Below are positions 1 through 8,498 of a stretch of 64,000 nucleotides of DNA, one piece after another. The notes under the pieces were generated by a model. That model searched no databases. It was not told the DNA's origin and saw nothing but the letters and a program-made list of their open reading frames with translations. A program made the position numbers and the translations under genes. Source of the stretch: Rhodocyclaceae bacterium. Lineage in GTDB: Bacteria; Pseudomonadota; Gammaproteobacteria; Burkholderiales; Rhodocyclaceae. The stretch's first letter is position 1; every line of letters begins with the position of its first letter. Location of the stretch: contig JAGTRP010000006.1 in assembly GCA_018261935.1 (NCBI GenBank), forward strand, positions 124,001 to 188,000. The letters are read 5' to 3'.

Positions 1-576
1 GGCGTCACCGCCCGGGTCAACGATGCGGGCACCGGCATCACCCTGCTCAACGCCAGCGGCGAGAATATCGCCGTCGGCAACGCCGCTTCCGGCTCCAACA
101 CCCTCTCGGTTGGCGGCATATCTGTGACCGCCAGCAACGGCACCATTGTGAATGGCCAGCTCACCCTCGATTCCGACAAGAGCTTCAGCTACGCCAACAC
201 CAAAGGCGCGACCACTTCTGCCTCCTACTTCAGTGGCACCAGCTCGGCAGCCCAACTGCAGAAGGCGAGCGATCTGGACGTCAGCTCCGTCGATGCGGCC
301 CAGCGCACCCTGGCCATCGTCGATGCCGCTCTCTCTTCCGTCAATGGCCAGCGCGCCAAGTTCGGCGCCCTGCAGTCCCGCTTCGAGACCACCATCGCCA
401 ACCTGCAGACCAGCACGGAAAACCTGTCGGCCTCCCGCTCCCGGATTCGCGATGCGGACTTCGCGGCGGAAACCGCCAACCTGACCCGGTCCCAGATCCT
501 GCAGCAGGCCGGTACGGCGATGCTGGCCCAGGCGAACAGCCTGCCGCAGAACGTGCTGAGCCTGCTCCGCGGTTAA
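1..576 (+). CDS. fliC: Flagellin, C-terminal part (5' end outside window)
   Basis: Filament subunit. Only the last 191 residues are visible; the reading frame is open from base 1. The start shows a Ser/Gly/Asn-rich stretch typical of the surface-exposed variable domain. The last ~100 residues are the conserved flagellin C-terminal helix: they include [11 protein letters not shown], then a glutamine-rich helix, and the chain ends LSLLRG. This helix packs in the filament core and is also the region read by the type III export gate and by TLR5. A strong hairpin follows the stop, and flaG-fliD-fliS come next, as in many polar flagellates. The promoter and N-terminal domain cannot be judged. Confidence 0.97.
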   Translation, partial: GVTARVNDAGTGITLLNASGENIAVGNAASGSNTLSVGGISVTASNGTIVNGQLTLDSDKSFSYANTKGATTSASYFSGTSSAAQLQKASDLDVSSVDAAQRTLAIVDAALSSVNGQRAKFGALQSRFETTIANLQTSTENLSASRSRIRDADFAAETANLTRSQILQQAGTAMLAQANSLPQNVLSLLRG

Positions 577-603
577 TCCACAAGGTAGTTGAGGCATAAT
601 GGA

Positions 604-633
604 CGGCGCGGTAGCGGACAAGCTACCGCGCCG
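604..633 (+). terminator. Hairpin after fliC (terminator or attenuator)
   Basis: A perfect 12-bp stem (CGGCGCGGTAGC at 604-615 with its complement at 622-633) closes a 6-base loop. The following CTTCGCCTTG is not a proper T-run, so termination may be partial. It would make flagellin mRNA more abundant than the downstream flaG-fliD message, or stabilise its 3' end. Confidence 0.7.
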
Positions 634-661
634 CTTCGCCTTGTAAGCACAAGGAGGAACC

Positions 662-1045
662 ATGAGCATCCAATCCGTAGGCAGCCTTCAGGTCGGAACA
701 TCCGTGCCTGGCAGTGTCACCCCCATCGGCAAGAACGAGTCGCCCGCTGTTCCGCTGCAGTCCGGTATTGACCGGAGCGCCGCCAGCCCCGCCAAATCCA
801 ATCAGCAAGCACAGCCGGCCGGCCGGGAACAGGTGGAAGAAGCGGTCAGGCAAATCAAGGACTTCGTCCAACCCATCAACGACAGCATCCAGTTTTCCCT
901 GGACGAGGATACCGGCATCACCGTCGTCAAGGTCGTCGACCTGCAAACCAAGGAAGTGTTGCGCCAGATTCCATCCGAAGAGGCGATCAACATCGCCAAA
1001 ACTCTCGATAAGCTGAAGGGCTTGCTGATCCACAGCAAGGCATAA
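662..1045 (+). CDS. flaG: FlaG family protein
   Basis: A 127-residue protein of the FlaG family, which in Pseudomonas, Vibrio and Campylobacter affects filament length. The N-terminal ~60 residues are polar and low in complexity. The conserved C-terminal half (about 65-127) has the family pattern: a helix, then IQFSLDEDTGITVVKVVD, then a segment resembling VLRQIPSEEAI. It lies between fliC and fliD, the usual place. An AAGGAGG ribosome site 5-6 bases upstream supports this start. The exact role of FlaG is not settled even in model species. Confidence 0.92.
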   Translation: MSIQSVGSLQVGTSVPGSVTPIGKNESPAVPLQSGIDRSAASPAKSNQQAQPAGREQVEEAVRQIKDFVQPINDSIQFSLDEDTGITVVKVVDLQTKEVLRQIPSEEAINIAKTLDKLKGLLIHSKA

Positions 1046-1096
1046 GTCTTGCTTGCAGACAGCTGATCAAATGCAAGTTTCGGAAAGGAGATTGCC

Positions 1097-2527
1097 ATGA
1101 CCATTTCATCATTGGGAGCCGGCTCCGGCCTGGACCTCAGCGGCATCCTCAACAGCCTGATGCAGGTCGAGCAGCAACCCCTGGTCAACCTGCAGCGAAA
1201 GGAAGCATCCTACCAGGCCAGGATTTCCGCCCTGGGCTCCCTCAAGGGCGCGCTTTCCTCCTTGCAGTCAGCGGCCTCCGGACTGCTGCCCTCGACTGGC
1301 CAGACGGCGGCGCAAAAATACGCCTCCTTTTCAGCCGCCGTGGCCGACTCGACGATCGCTTCGGCATCGGCCTCCTCGTCGGCGGTTCCAGGCGTCTATT
1401 CACTGGAAGTCTCCTCCTTGGCGCAGAGCCAGCGCCTTGCCACCGCCACGCCAGGATCTCCGCCCGCCAGCCCTTACGCCAATGCCAGCGCCACGATCGA
1501 TCAAGGCATATTGACCATCGAACTCGGCAAGCTTGACGCCGGCACCTACACCGCCGATTCCGCCCGCAAATTGACCATCACCATCGATGCCACCAACAAC
1601 ACCCTGGGCGGCTTGCGGGATGCCATCAACGCGGCCAATGGCGGCGTCTCGGCAACGATTGTCAGCGGCACCGCAGGAGCCCAGCTGGTCCTGAGCAGCA
1701 AGGATTCGGGCACCAGCAATGTCATGAAGCTTTCCGGCCTGAACGGATTCACCTTCGACCCGACGACAGGGACAGGCGCTCTCACCCAGGATGCGGCCCA
1801 GGGCGGACGGGGAGCTCAGAACGCACAGTTCACCCTGAACGGCATTGCCGCGACCAGCAGCACCAACACGGTCACAGGAGTCCTCGACGGCGTGACGCTG
1901 ACCCTCGCCAAGACCAATGTGGGCAGCCCGACCAATGTCACCGTCAGCAAGGATTCCACCAGCGCCGCCAGCAAAGCCCTCAACGCGTTCATCAAGAGCT
2001 TCAACGAAGCCAACAAGATGGTTTCGGACCTGGGCGCATACAATGCAGAGACCAAGGTTGCCGGCCCGCTGCAGGGACAGGCTGTCGTTCGCTCTGCCGA
2101 AAACCAGTTACGCAGTCTCATATTCAATACGACTGCCGGTGGCGACTCCGCTTATCAGCGTCTTTCCGACATCGGCATCTCCCTCGACAAATCGGGCAAT
2201 CTATCCCTGGACAGTGGTAAGCTGAACAAGGCTCTGGCCGCCGACTACAACGGCGTCATCGGCCTCGTCGAGAAAGTCGGAACCGCATTCAAGACCGGCC
2301 TGGAATCCATGGTGGGATCTACGGGCACCATCACCGGCGTAACCGACAACGTCAACTCGATGATCAAGCGGCTGGGACAGCAACAGACCGTACTCACCCA
2401 AAGGCTGACGCGCATAGAAGAGCGTTACCGGCAACAATTTACAGCCCTCGATTCGGCAATTGCAGGCATGAAACAAACCAGTACCTACCTCACCCAGCAG
2501 CTCGCCAGTCTGCCGTCCGGAGGCTAA
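1097..2527 (+). CDS. fliD: Flagellar filament cap protein FliD (HAP2)
   Basis: Caps the growing filament tip and helps flagellin fold into place. The protein has 476 residues, the usual length. The N-terminal FliD domain starts SSLGAGSGLDLSGILNSLM and runs to about residue 105, with heptad-like helices. A Ser/Thr/Gly-rich exposed middle contains flagellin-IN-like repeats. The C-terminal coiled-coil domain (about 230-465) ends near IAGMKQTSTYLTQQLASL. A GGAAAGGAG ribosome site precedes the ATG. fliS follows after 6 bases, so the two are probably co-transcribed. I found no sigma-28 element directly upstream; transcription may read through from fliC or flaG. Confidence 0.96.
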   Translation: MTISSLGAGSGLDLSGILNSLMQVEQQPLVNLQRKEASYQARISALGSLKGALSSLQSAASGLLPSTGQTAAQKYASFSAAVADSTIASASASSSAVPGVYSLEVSSLAQSQRLATATPGSPPASPYANASATIDQGILTIELGKLDAGTYTADSARKLTITIDATNNTLGGLRDAINAANGGVSATIVSGTAGAQLVLSSKDSGTSNVMKLSGLNGFTFDPTTGTGALTQDAAQGGRGAQNAQFTLNGIAATSSTNTVTGVLDGVTLTLAKTNVGSPTNVTVSKDSTSAASKALNAFIKSFNEANKMVSDLGAYNAETKVAGPLQGQAVVRSAENQLRSLIFNTTAGGDSAYQRLSDIGISLDKSGNLSLDSGKLNKALAADYNGVIGLVEKVGTAFKTGLESMVGSTGTITGVTDNVNSMIKRLGQQQTVLTQRLTRIEERYRQQFTALDSAIAGMKQTSTYLTQQLASLPSGG

Positions 2528-2533
2528 ATAGCA

Positions 2534-2953
2534 ATGTTCACATCGATGCGGCGGCCCACCGCCGCCTATGAGCAGGTCAGCTTGAGCACCTCGATTGAAA
2601 GTGCGGATCCCCATCGTCTGATCCTGCTGCTTTTCGAAGGCGCGACCGCGGCCCTGAACAGCGCCAAATTCTCCATGCAGGACGGCAACATTCCCGCCAA
2701 GGGCACCGCGCTTTCCAAGGCCATCGACATCATCACCAATGGCCTGCAAGCAAGCCTGAACGCCGAACAGGGCGGCGAACTGGCCGAGCGCCTGGCTGCC
2801 CTTTATGAGTACATGAGCGCCCGGCTGCTGTGGGCCAACATGAAGAACGACATGGCTGCTGTCGATGAGGTTCTGGCACTTCTCGGCGAAATCCATGACG
2901 CCTGGCGACAAATAGCCCCCGACAAGCAGAAGCACGACGCCCCCCCCGCTTGA
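2534..2953 (+). CDS. fliS: Flagellin export chaperone FliS
   Basis: Cytoplasmic chaperone that binds the disordered C-terminus of flagellin and delivers it to the export gate. It has 139 residues, as usual for the family. The N-terminal YEQVSLSTSIESADPHRLILLLFEGA is the family signature (an exposed Tyr/Gln segment followed by PHRLI.LLFEGA), here at about 12-37. Four helices follow, and there is a short Lys/His/Pro tail. It starts 6 bases after fliD and is followed within 4 bases by fliT, giving a tight fliD-fliS-fliT block. Confidence 0.96.
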   Translation: MFTSMRRPTAAYEQVSLSTSIESADPHRLILLLFEGATAALNSAKFSMQDGNIPAKGTALSKAIDIITNGLQASLNAEQGGELAERLAALYEYMSARLLWANMKNDMAAVDEVLALLGEIHDAWRQIAPDKQKHDAPPA

Positions 2954-2957
2954 GGCC

Positions 2958-3221
2958 ATGATGCCATCCCCCGCGTACGAGGCCCTCCAGTCCCTTACCG
3001 TTCAACTCAAGTCGCTGTCGGAGGCCGGCGACTGGGACTCTGCCGCATCGTTGATTGCCGGGGTACGCCTGGAAAATCTACCCAGGGCGAAACCCGAAGA
3101 CAGGGCAGCCATCGAGGCCGCCCTGGAAAATATTGCCGCCATCACTGAGCGAGCCATTCCGCTTCGAGACGACATCGCCCGGATGCTGACCGCATTCGGC
3201 ATGCCCCCCTCCAATCCATAG
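2958..3221 (+). CDS. fliT: FliT-like export chaperone
   Basis: Small (87-residue), helical, Glu/Ala/Leu-rich protein placed immediately after fliS, where FliT normally lies. FliT proteins bind the FliD cap protein before export, and in enterics they also bind FlhDC. The sequence shows two or three amphipathic helices and ends RMLTAFGMPPSNP. Primary-sequence conservation in this family is weak, so the call leans on size, composition and position. Two adjacent ATGs (2958, 2961) are both possible starts. The stop is one base from the next gene's ATG. Confidence 0.72.
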   Translation: MMPSPAYEALQSLTVQLKSLSEAGDWDSAASLIAGVRLENLPRAKPEDRAAIEAALENIAAITERAIPLRDDIARMLTAFGMPPSNP

Positions 3222-3222
3222 C

Positions 3223-4341
3223 ATGATCCCCGCGGACGTCGCCAGCCGCCTCCGGCTCATCACCCCCGATCAGCCGGCCCCGGCGCAGCCGGCGCTGCCC
3301 GCCAAACAGCTCACCGACGTCCTTTCCGACCTCGTTCCCGGCCAGCGCATCATGGCCGAGATCCAGAGCCTTCTCCCCAACGGCACCTATCGAGCCATGG
3401 TCGCCCAGCGCGACGTGACCCTGGCGCTGCCCTTTTCAGCCAAGGCCGGGGACGCCCTGGAACTGGAAGTGGTCGAGAGCGACGGCAAGCTCACGCTGGC
3501 CTTTGTCACCAACCGCAGCCAGGGGGACCAGGCCCAGAAGGGGGCCGAGTCGGTCTCCGCCACCCTGAGCCAGACCGGCAAGCTGATCGGCCAATTGCTC
3601 GGCAATATCGATGACCGAGGCAAGGGATCGCAGGCCGCTCCCCTCAACGGCAACCAGCCCTTGCTGAGCGAAGTTCCCAAGGACGCAGCCCAGTTGGCGC
3701 CGGTGCTCAAGGAAGCCCTGGCCAAGAGCGGCATGTTCTACGAGGCCCATCAGGCCCGTTGGGCGGAAGGCAAACTGCCGACCGAAGCGCTGCTCCAGGA
3801 ACCCCAGGGGAAATATTCAGCCCCTCTGCATGCCCAGCCCATGCCAGGCTCCAGCGACGGCTCCGTCCTCGCCAGGGGAACCTCACCGGCCGATTCAGGC
3901 GCCGCCGCAGGAACGTCCCCGGCCACCAGCTCGGCCCAACCATCGTCAATGCAGGGCGCCATCCCTTCCGACCTGGCCCCCCTGGTCCGCCAGCAACTGG
4001 ACGCCCTGGCCACCCAGAATTACGCCTGGCAGGGACAGGTCTGGCCCGGACAGCAGATGTACTGGGAAATCGAAGAGGACGGAGGCAACCGGCAGGCCAC
4101 GGAAGACGACTCCGGCCAACAATGGCGCACCCGCCTGAAGCTGACCCTGCCGATTCTCGGCGGCATCGATGCGGTCATGCGCCTGCGGACCGGCGGAGCG
4201 GTCGATATCTCCCTGGTGACGGACAGCGACGAAAGCCGGCAGAAGCTGATTGCCGGCAGCGAAGCACTGCGCCGGCAACTGGCCGATGCCGGCCTGGACC
4301 TCACCGCCCTGGCTGTGCAGCATGGCGAAACGCCCCCCTGA
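3223..4341 (+). CDS. Second FliK-like protein (hook-length-control C-domain)
   Basis: A 372-residue protein distinct from the fliK at 13.9 kb. The N-terminal part (about 25-110) reads like a small beta domain (PGQRIMAEIQSLLPNGTYRA...LPFSAKAGD), often found in FliK-like proteins of Pseudomonas and relatives. The middle is a Pro/Ser/Ala-rich linker. The last ~120 residues resemble the FliK C-terminal substrate-switch domain (LKLTLPILGGIDAVMRL, then VDISLVTDSDESRQKLI and a helical end). It overlaps by 20 bases a gene for an isolated FlhB C-domain. Physical pairing of a FliK-like and an FlhB-C-like protein suggests that the two interact. True FliK is ruled out because a better candidate sits in the fliJ-fliL interval. 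Confidence 0.75.
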   Translation: MIPADVASRLRLITPDQPAPAQPALPAKQLTDVLSDLVPGQRIMAEIQSLLPNGTYRAMVAQRDVTLALPFSAKAGDALELEVVESDGKLTLAFVTNRSQGDQAQKGAESVSATLSQTGKLIGQLLGNIDDRGKGSQAAPLNGNQPLLSEVPKDAAQLAPVLKEALAKSGMFYEAHQARWAEGKLPTEALLQEPQGKYSAPLHAQPMPGSSDGSVLARGTSPADSGAAAGTSPATSSAQPSSMQGAIPSDLAPLVRQQLDALATQNYAWQGQVWPGQQMYWEIEEDGGNRQATEDDSGQQWRTRLKLTLPILGGIDAVMRLRTGGAVDISLVTDSDESRQKLIAGSEALRRQLADAGLDLTALAVQHGETPP

Positions 4342-4627
4342 CCCGTTGCGGGAAGCCGTCGCCCTCGCCTATCGGCAAACCGACGCGGCACCCCGCGTCG
4401 TTGCCAAGGGGCGCGGCTACGTCGCCGAGGAAATCATCGCCAAGGCCCGCGAACACGGCGTATACGTTCATGAATCGCCGGAACTGGTAGCCCTGCTCAC
4501 CCAGGTTGACATCGACGAGCACATCCCCCCGCAACTCTATGTCGCCGTGGCGGAACTCCTGGCCTGGCTCTATCGCCTGGAAAACGGCGAATCGACCGTA
4601 CTGCCGCCCCCGCCGCCCAACATCTGA
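4322..4627 (+). CDS. Stand-alone FlhB cytoplasmic-domain protein (FlhX-like)
   Basis: A 101-residue protein matching the C-terminal cytoplasmic part of the FlhB/YscU family, with no membrane domain. It begins where FlhB would continue after its NPTH cleavage site: LREAVALAYRQTD, then VVAKGRGYVAEEIIAKAREHG, VHESPELVALL and a LYVAVAELLAWLYRLE helix. Compare the same block in the full flhB at 38.9-40.1 kb (VVAKGMGEVARKIKELGAEHG). It has no NPTH, so it mimics the already cleaved FlhB-CC fragment. The ATG at 4322 lies inside the end of the preceding gene, so the two are translationally coupled. Homologues called FlhX can partly replace FlhB-CC in Helicobacter and Campylobacter. Confidence 0.85.
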   Translation: MAKRPPDPLREAVALAYRQTDAAPRVVAKGRGYVAEEIIAKAREHGVYVHESPELVALLTQVDIDEHIPPQLYVAVAELLAWLYRLENGESTVLPPPPPNI

Positions 4628-4652
4628 CAGCCCCGGACTCCGGCTTTTGCTT

Positions 4653-4680
4653 TAAACTTTACAGGTTAGGTAGCCCATCC
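4653..4680 (+). promoter_or_regulatory. Candidate sigma-28 promoter of ycgR
   Basis: TAAACTTT (7 of 8 to the FliA -35 consensus TAAAGTTT) is followed after 12 bases by GCCCATCC (5 of 8 to GCCGATAA). The spacer is one base longer than ideal and the -10 is weak. It sits just before ycgR, a known sigma-28-class gene in enterics. Confidence 0.4.
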
Positions 4681-4687
4681 AAAATCC

Positions 4688-5491
4688 ATGTCACCGAACG
4701 ACACGCCCCCGGAGCAAGGAACAGAAATAGCCGGTTTTGAACTGGAGCAATTCGATATCTACAGTAATTACATGCTGTCGACATCGGTGGAAATCCTTTT
4801 CGTCCTGCGCTCCCTGATCAAGCGCGGCTGCATGGCCACGGTGTATTTCGACCACGGCAAGTCTTTTTTCCTGACTTGGGTGCTGGCCCTCGGCAAGGAT
4901 GAAAAAAGCCTTGTCCTGGACATGGGCAGCGACGAGGCCGTCAACCGGAAGGCCCTCACGGCGAACCGCCTCATCGTAACCAGCAATCTCGACAACGTGA
5001 AAATCCAGTTCGCCCTCACGGGCCTGCAGGAGGCGTCGTTCGAGGGCAAGCCTGCTTTCCTGGCCGCATTGCCGCAAGCCCTGCTCCGCCTGCAACGGCG
5101 GGAATACTTCAGGCTGGAGACCCCCCTGACCACCCCGGTTCGGTGCGAAATTCCCGTTTCCGGGGAAGGCAGTGCTGCCACCACGCTGACCCTCGTCCTT
5201 CTCGATATCAGCGGTGGCGGGCTGAGCCTGATGGCGCCCACCGACGTCGCAAGCGCTTTCAAGACCGGCACGCTGTTCTCCAATTGCCGCCTGCAGATTC
5301 CCAATGAAAGCGTGATCGCGATCAATCTCTGCGTACGCAATGCCTTTCCCGTGATGAACAGGGGCGGCCAGGAGTACTACCGGGTGGGTTGCGAATACGT
5401 CAATTTATCGGGGGCGCGGCTGAACATGATTCAGCGCTATATCACCCAGGTCGAGCGACAGCGCAAGGCGAGAACGAACGGCTTGGATTAA
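4688..5491 (+). CDS. ycgR: Flagellar brake protein YcgR (c-di-GMP-binding, PilZ)
   Basis: Slows or biases the flagellar motor when cyclic di-GMP is high. It has 267 residues with the two-domain YcgR architecture: an N-terminal YcgR (PilZN) beta domain at about 20-130 and a PilZ domain at about 135-250. The c-di-GMP contacts are visible: the RxxxR arginines within RREYFR (137-142) and DxSxxG as DISGGG (173-178). It is transcribed away from the flagellin block and ends facing fliE. There is a candidate sigma-28 promoter just upstream. Confidence 0.93.
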   Translation: MSPNDTPPEQGTEIAGFELEQFDIYSNYMLSTSVEILFVLRSLIKRGCMATVYFDHGKSFFLTWVLALGKDEKSLVLDMGSDEAVNRKALTANRLIVTSNLDNVKIQFALTGLQEASFEGKPAFLAALPQALLRLQRREYFRLETPLTTPVRCEIPVSGEGSAATTLTLVLLDISGGGLSLMAPTDVASAFKTGTLFSNCRLQIPNESVIAINLCVRNAFPVMNRGGQEYYRVGCEYVNLSGARLNMIQRYITQVERQRKARTNGLD

Positions 5492-5494
5492 GGC

Positions 5495-5508
5495 CGGGCC
5501 GAGGCCCG
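5495..5508. terminator. Short inverted repeat between ycgR and fliE
   Basis: CGGGCC-GA-GGCCCG lies in the 36-base gap between the convergent stops of ycgR and fliE. It has no T-run on either strand, so it is at best a weak bidirectional pause or terminator. Confidence 0.25.
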
Positions 5509-5527
5509 AATCGAACTATCCGGGTCG

Positions 5528-5854
5528 TCAGACCTGGATATTCATGATGTCCTGGTAGGCATTCACCAGCTTGTTGCGCACCTGGACCATCTCCTGAAAA
5601 GAGACGCTGGCGGTCTGCAGGGCGATCATGACCTCATGCAGATTCTGATTGGTGTCGCCGGCGGCAATTTTTTCCGTCAACTGGTCGGCCGCCTGTTGCG
5701 TCTCGTTAACCTTGTCGATGGAATTCTTCAGCACCTGGGCAAAGTCGGGAGCGCCCACACCCGCCGCTGCCGGGGTCTCCGCCGGTTTGCCGGCGGCCTG
5801 GGCTGCGGTGCTGCGCAACACGCTCAACATTTGTTCGATGCCTTTGGTATCCAT
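5528..5854 (-). CDS. fliE: Flagellar hook-basal body protein FliE
   Basis: Joins the MS ring to the proximal rod and is the first rod-type export substrate. It has 108 residues, as is typical. The N-terminus is MDTKGIEQMLSVLRSTAAQAA. The C-terminal family signature follows: LHEVMIALQTASVSFQEMVQ, then RNKLVNAYQDIMNIQV, with VRNK/AYQ/IM at the usual places. In most flagellate gammaproteobacteria fliE precedes fliF on the same strand. Here it is on the opposite strand, downstream of flrC, with its own sigma-54 promoter. A GGAG ribosome site precedes the ATG. Confidence 0.97.
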   Translation of the reverse strand: MDTKGIEQMLSVLRSTAAQAAGKPAETPAAAGVGAPDFAQVLKNSIDKVNETQQAADQLTEKIAAGDTNQNLHEVMIALQTASVSFQEMVQVRNKLVNAYQDIMNIQV

Positions 5855-5886
5855 CTATCGCTCCAGCCAATCACTCACGCATCAAT

Positions 5887-5902
5887 AGCAATTATCGAGC
5901 CA
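5887..5902 (-). promoter_or_regulatory. Sigma-54 promoter of fliE
   Basis: On the minus strand TGGCTCGATAATTGCT matches the -24/-12 consensus TGGCACG-N4-TTGCW, with GG and GC exactly 12 bases apart. It lies two bases beyond the flrC stop codon and 33 bases before the fliE ATG. This gives fliE a start independent of flrBC and makes it a probable FlrC target. Confidence 0.85.
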
Positions 5903-5904
5903 GA

Positions 5905-7260
5905 TCAGTCCTTCAAATACCCTTCGTCCCGATACTGCTGCAACTTGTAGCGCAAGGTCCGTTCCGATATCCCCAGCCGCTCGATGGCCTGCTTCCGGGA
6001 CCCCCCGACTTCAGCCAGGGTGCGCAGGATATGATCCCGTTCCAGGTCCTTCATATTATCGACCTTTTTGTCGGACATCTGAAGGACTGTTTCATGCACC
6101 GGCGTTGCCGCCATACCAAAAGACAGCGGCCGCGGCGCCAAGTTCAGGTGCTCCGGTTCGATGGTATCCCCGGGCGCCAGGATAAGGGCTCGCTGCACCA
6201 CGTTTTCCAGTTCCCGTACATTGCCGGGCCAGGCGTGGGCAATCAACGCCCGATCGGCGGCAGCGGACAGGGATACGCCGGCCCGCCCCAGCCTGCCGCC
6301 GTGTTCGGCAATGAAGTGCCGGGCTAGCGGAACGATGTCGTCGGGCCGTTGCCGCAGGGCCGGGATGGCCACCGGGAAGACATTGAGGCGGTAATAGAGG
6401 TCCTCCCGGAAGGAACCCTTGGCCACCGCCTCGGCCATGTCCCGGTTGGAGGTGGCGATGATGCGGATATTGAGGGACACCGGCTTCTTGCCGCCAACCC
6501 GCTCCACCTCGCGCTCCTGCAGCACCCGGAGCAGCTTGGCCTGCAGCCCCATGGGCATTTCGGTGACTTCGTCGAGAAGCAGGGTGCCATCCTGGGCCTG
6601 TTCGAACTTGCCGGCCTGGGCCTGCTGGGCGCCGGTGAACGCACCTTTTTCATAGCCGAAAAGAGTGGCTTCCAAGAGAGAATCCGGAATCGCCGCGCAG
6701 TTGATGGCGACGAAGGGACCGTCCCGCCGGGCCGAACGCTGGTGGATGAAGCGGGCCACCACTTCCTTGCCGACCCCGGATTCGCCGGTGAGCAGCACGG
6801 TGGCATCGGTCTGCGCCACCCGTGCCGCCACGGTGAAGAGGTTGCGGCTGGCCTGGTCGATGGCCACCACCCCGGCCGTCTCGCCGGTTTCCGGCAATTC
6901 GTATTTCTCGATGATGGCAAGCAGCGCCTGGGGGTCGAAGGGCTTCAGCAGGAAGTCGCAGGCCCCCGAACGCATGGCATCCACGGCCTTGTCCACTTCG
7001 GCGTAGGCAGTCATCAGCACCACCGGCAGGTGGGGATGGCGCACCCGGATCTCCTTCAGGAGGGCGATGCCATCCATGGGCACCATGCGCACGTCGCTGA
7101 CCACGATGGAAAAGGGCTGCCTGTCCATCGCTTCGAGGGCCTGGGGTCCCCCTTCGACGGCCACCAGGGGCCGCCCCGCGAGTTCCAGGGTATCGCAAAT
7201 GGCCTCGCGCAGGCTCGGGTCGTCCTCGACCACCAGGATGGGCAATGAATTGACAGTCAT
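5905..7260 (-). CDS. flrC: Sigma-54-dependent flagellar response regulator FlrC/FleR
   Basis: Activates sigma-54 promoters of mid-level flagellar genes when phosphorylated by FlrB. It has 451 residues in the NtrC architecture. The receiver is at about 6-125, with acidic pocket E12/D13/D14 and phosphorylatable D56 (VVSDVRM). The AAA+ domain has Walker A GESGVGKE (159-166) and GAFTGA (206-211), the loop that contacts sigma-54. A Fis-type helix-turn-helix is at about 410-445 (SRKQAIERLGISERTLRYKL). It starts 3 bases after flrB, so the pair is an operon. Likely targets in this window are fliE, fliF, fliK, flgB and the cheR unit, from their -24/-12 elements. Confidence 0.95.
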   Translation of the reverse strand: MTVNSLPILVVEDDPSLREAICDTLELAGRPLVAVEGGPQALEAMDRQPFSIVVSDVRMVPMDGIALLKEIRVRHPHLPVVLMTAYAEVDKAVDAMRSGACDFLLKPFDPQALLAIIEKYELPETGETAGVVAIDQASRNLFTVAARVAQTDATVLLTGESGVGKEVVARFIHQRSARRDGPFVAINCAAIPDSLLEATLFGYEKGAFTGAQQAQAGKFEQAQDGTLLLDEVTEMPMGLQAKLLRVLQEREVERVGGKKPVSLNIRIIATSNRDMAEAVAKGSFREDLYYRLNVFPVAIPALRQRPDDIVPLARHFIAEHGGRLGRAGVSLSAAADRALIAHAWPGNVRELENVVQRALILAPGDTIEPEHLNLAPRPLSFGMAATPVHETVLQMSDKKVDNMKDLERDHILRTLAEVGGSRKQAIERLGISERTLRYKLQQYRDEGYLKD

Positions 7261-7263
7261 GGT

Positions 7264-8442
7264 TCAGTTGGTTGTATCGTTTGAGGCCAGCGGCAGGGTA
7301 ATCACGAATTCCGCCCCGGCCCCCGGTTCGGAATGGAGATCGATGCGGCCCCCGTGGGCCCGCACCACGCCCAGCGCAATCGCCAGGCCAAGGCCGGTGC
7401 CCTGGCCGCGGGTAGTGAAAAAGGGCTCGAAAATGCGCTCACTCAACTCGGGACCTATACCCGGTCCCGTATCGCGCACAGAAATTGCCAGCCAATCGTC
7501 CTGGCGCTTGCCCGTGAGGCAGATTTTGCCGCCTTCCGGCGTCGCCTGCATGGCATTCTCCAGCAAATTGACGATGGCGCCAAACAGGGCCTTGTGGCTG
7601 CCGACGATGACGGCATCGCCGCAGCGGTTGGCGAATTCGAAGTCGAGGCCGTGTTCCCGCATCAGGGGCTCCACCGTGTGAGCCGTTTCGAGCAGCAGTT
7701 CGGTCGCTGCCATGACGTCCCGCCCGATGCTTTCCCCCCGGGCGAACAGAAGGACATCCTGAATCAAGCGCTCCAGCCGGCGCAACTGGCTGGCCGCCTT
7801 GTCGGCAAACTTGGCGCGTGCCTCCTCGGGAAGGTTCGGCTTGCCCAGATTGGCGGCGTAAAGCAGCGCCGCCGCCAGGGGCGTGCGCAATTGGTGGGCC
7901 AGGCCCGCCGCCATCTCGCCCATGGCCGCCAGCCGCTGGTTGCGCTCCAGTTCCGCCTTCATCTGGTGGGCCGCCGTGGTGTCATGCACCAGCAGCAGCT
8001 TGCCGCCGGCGGCCGCCAGGGCGCTCTCGGCGACACTGACCCGGCGTTCGCCGAGCATCCACTCGCCGATGGTGAGGGTCGGTTCGAGATGGGCCCGGCT
8101 CACATCCCCCCAATGCTGTCCTTCCACATCGCCCCCGAACATTTCCCTGGCCACCGGGTTGGCCTGGGTCACCCGGGCGCTCCCGTCGAGAACCACCACC
8201 CCCGCCGGCAAGGCGTTGAGAAGCAGGGACAGACGCTCCGACAGTGCCTCCTTTTCCTCGTATTGCCGCCGCAGTTCGCCGTTGGCGATGGCCAATTCCT
8301 CCGTCAAGGACGCGACCCGGGCCTGCAGTGCGCCGTAGGCCTGGGTCAGTTCGGCGGAGACCTGGTTGAATACGTCGAAGGCGCGCTGCAGCTCGGCCGC
8401 TTTGCCTTTCGGGTCAACAACGGCGCTGGAAGCTTCGGACAT
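7264..8442 (-). CDS. flrB: Flagellar sensor histidine kinase FlrB/FleS
   Basis: Soluble kinase partner of FlrC. It has 392 residues and no membrane segment, as in FlrB/FleS. An N-terminal coiled coil (about 10-70) is followed by a PAS-like domain (about 70-155), the HisKA H-box LAHQLRTPL with His183, and an HATPase domain. The ATPase has an N-box NLLENAMQAT, G1 DTGPGIG, an F-box EPFFTT and G2 GQGTGLGLAIA. What it senses is unclear; in other polar flagellates early basal-body and export-gate assembly is the suspected input. It is transcribed divergently from fliF across a 109-base, AT-rich gap. Confidence 0.94.
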   Translation of the reverse strand: MSEASSAVVDPKGKAAELQRAFDVFNQVSAELTQAYGALQARVASLTEELAIANGELRRQYEEKEALSERLSLLLNALPAGVVVLDGSARVTQANPVAREMFGGDVEGQHWGDVSRAHLEPTLTIGEWMLGERRVSVAESALAAAGGKLLLVHDTTAAHQMKAELERNQRLAAMGEMAAGLAHQLRTPLAAALLYAANLGKPNLPEEARAKFADKAASQLRRLERLIQDVLLFARGESIGRDVMAATELLLETAHTVEPLMREHGLDFEFANRCGDAVIVGSHKALFGAIVNLLENAMQATPEGGKICLTGKRQDDWLAISVRDTGPGIGPELSERIFEPFFTTRGQGTGLGLAIALGVVRAHGGRIDLHSEPGAGAEFVITLPLASNDTTN

Positions 8443-8498
8443 CGAAAAAAGTAAGGTTCATTGGGCTCGGGTAATAGTAGAATATTTCTAGGAAAAAT

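Noticed and set aside
4322-4627. The FlhB C-domain gene as a broken fragment of flhB.
   Set aside because: It has its own coupled start, no frameshift, normal codon use, and such stand-alone FlhX-like proteins are known; a full flhB is present elsewhere.
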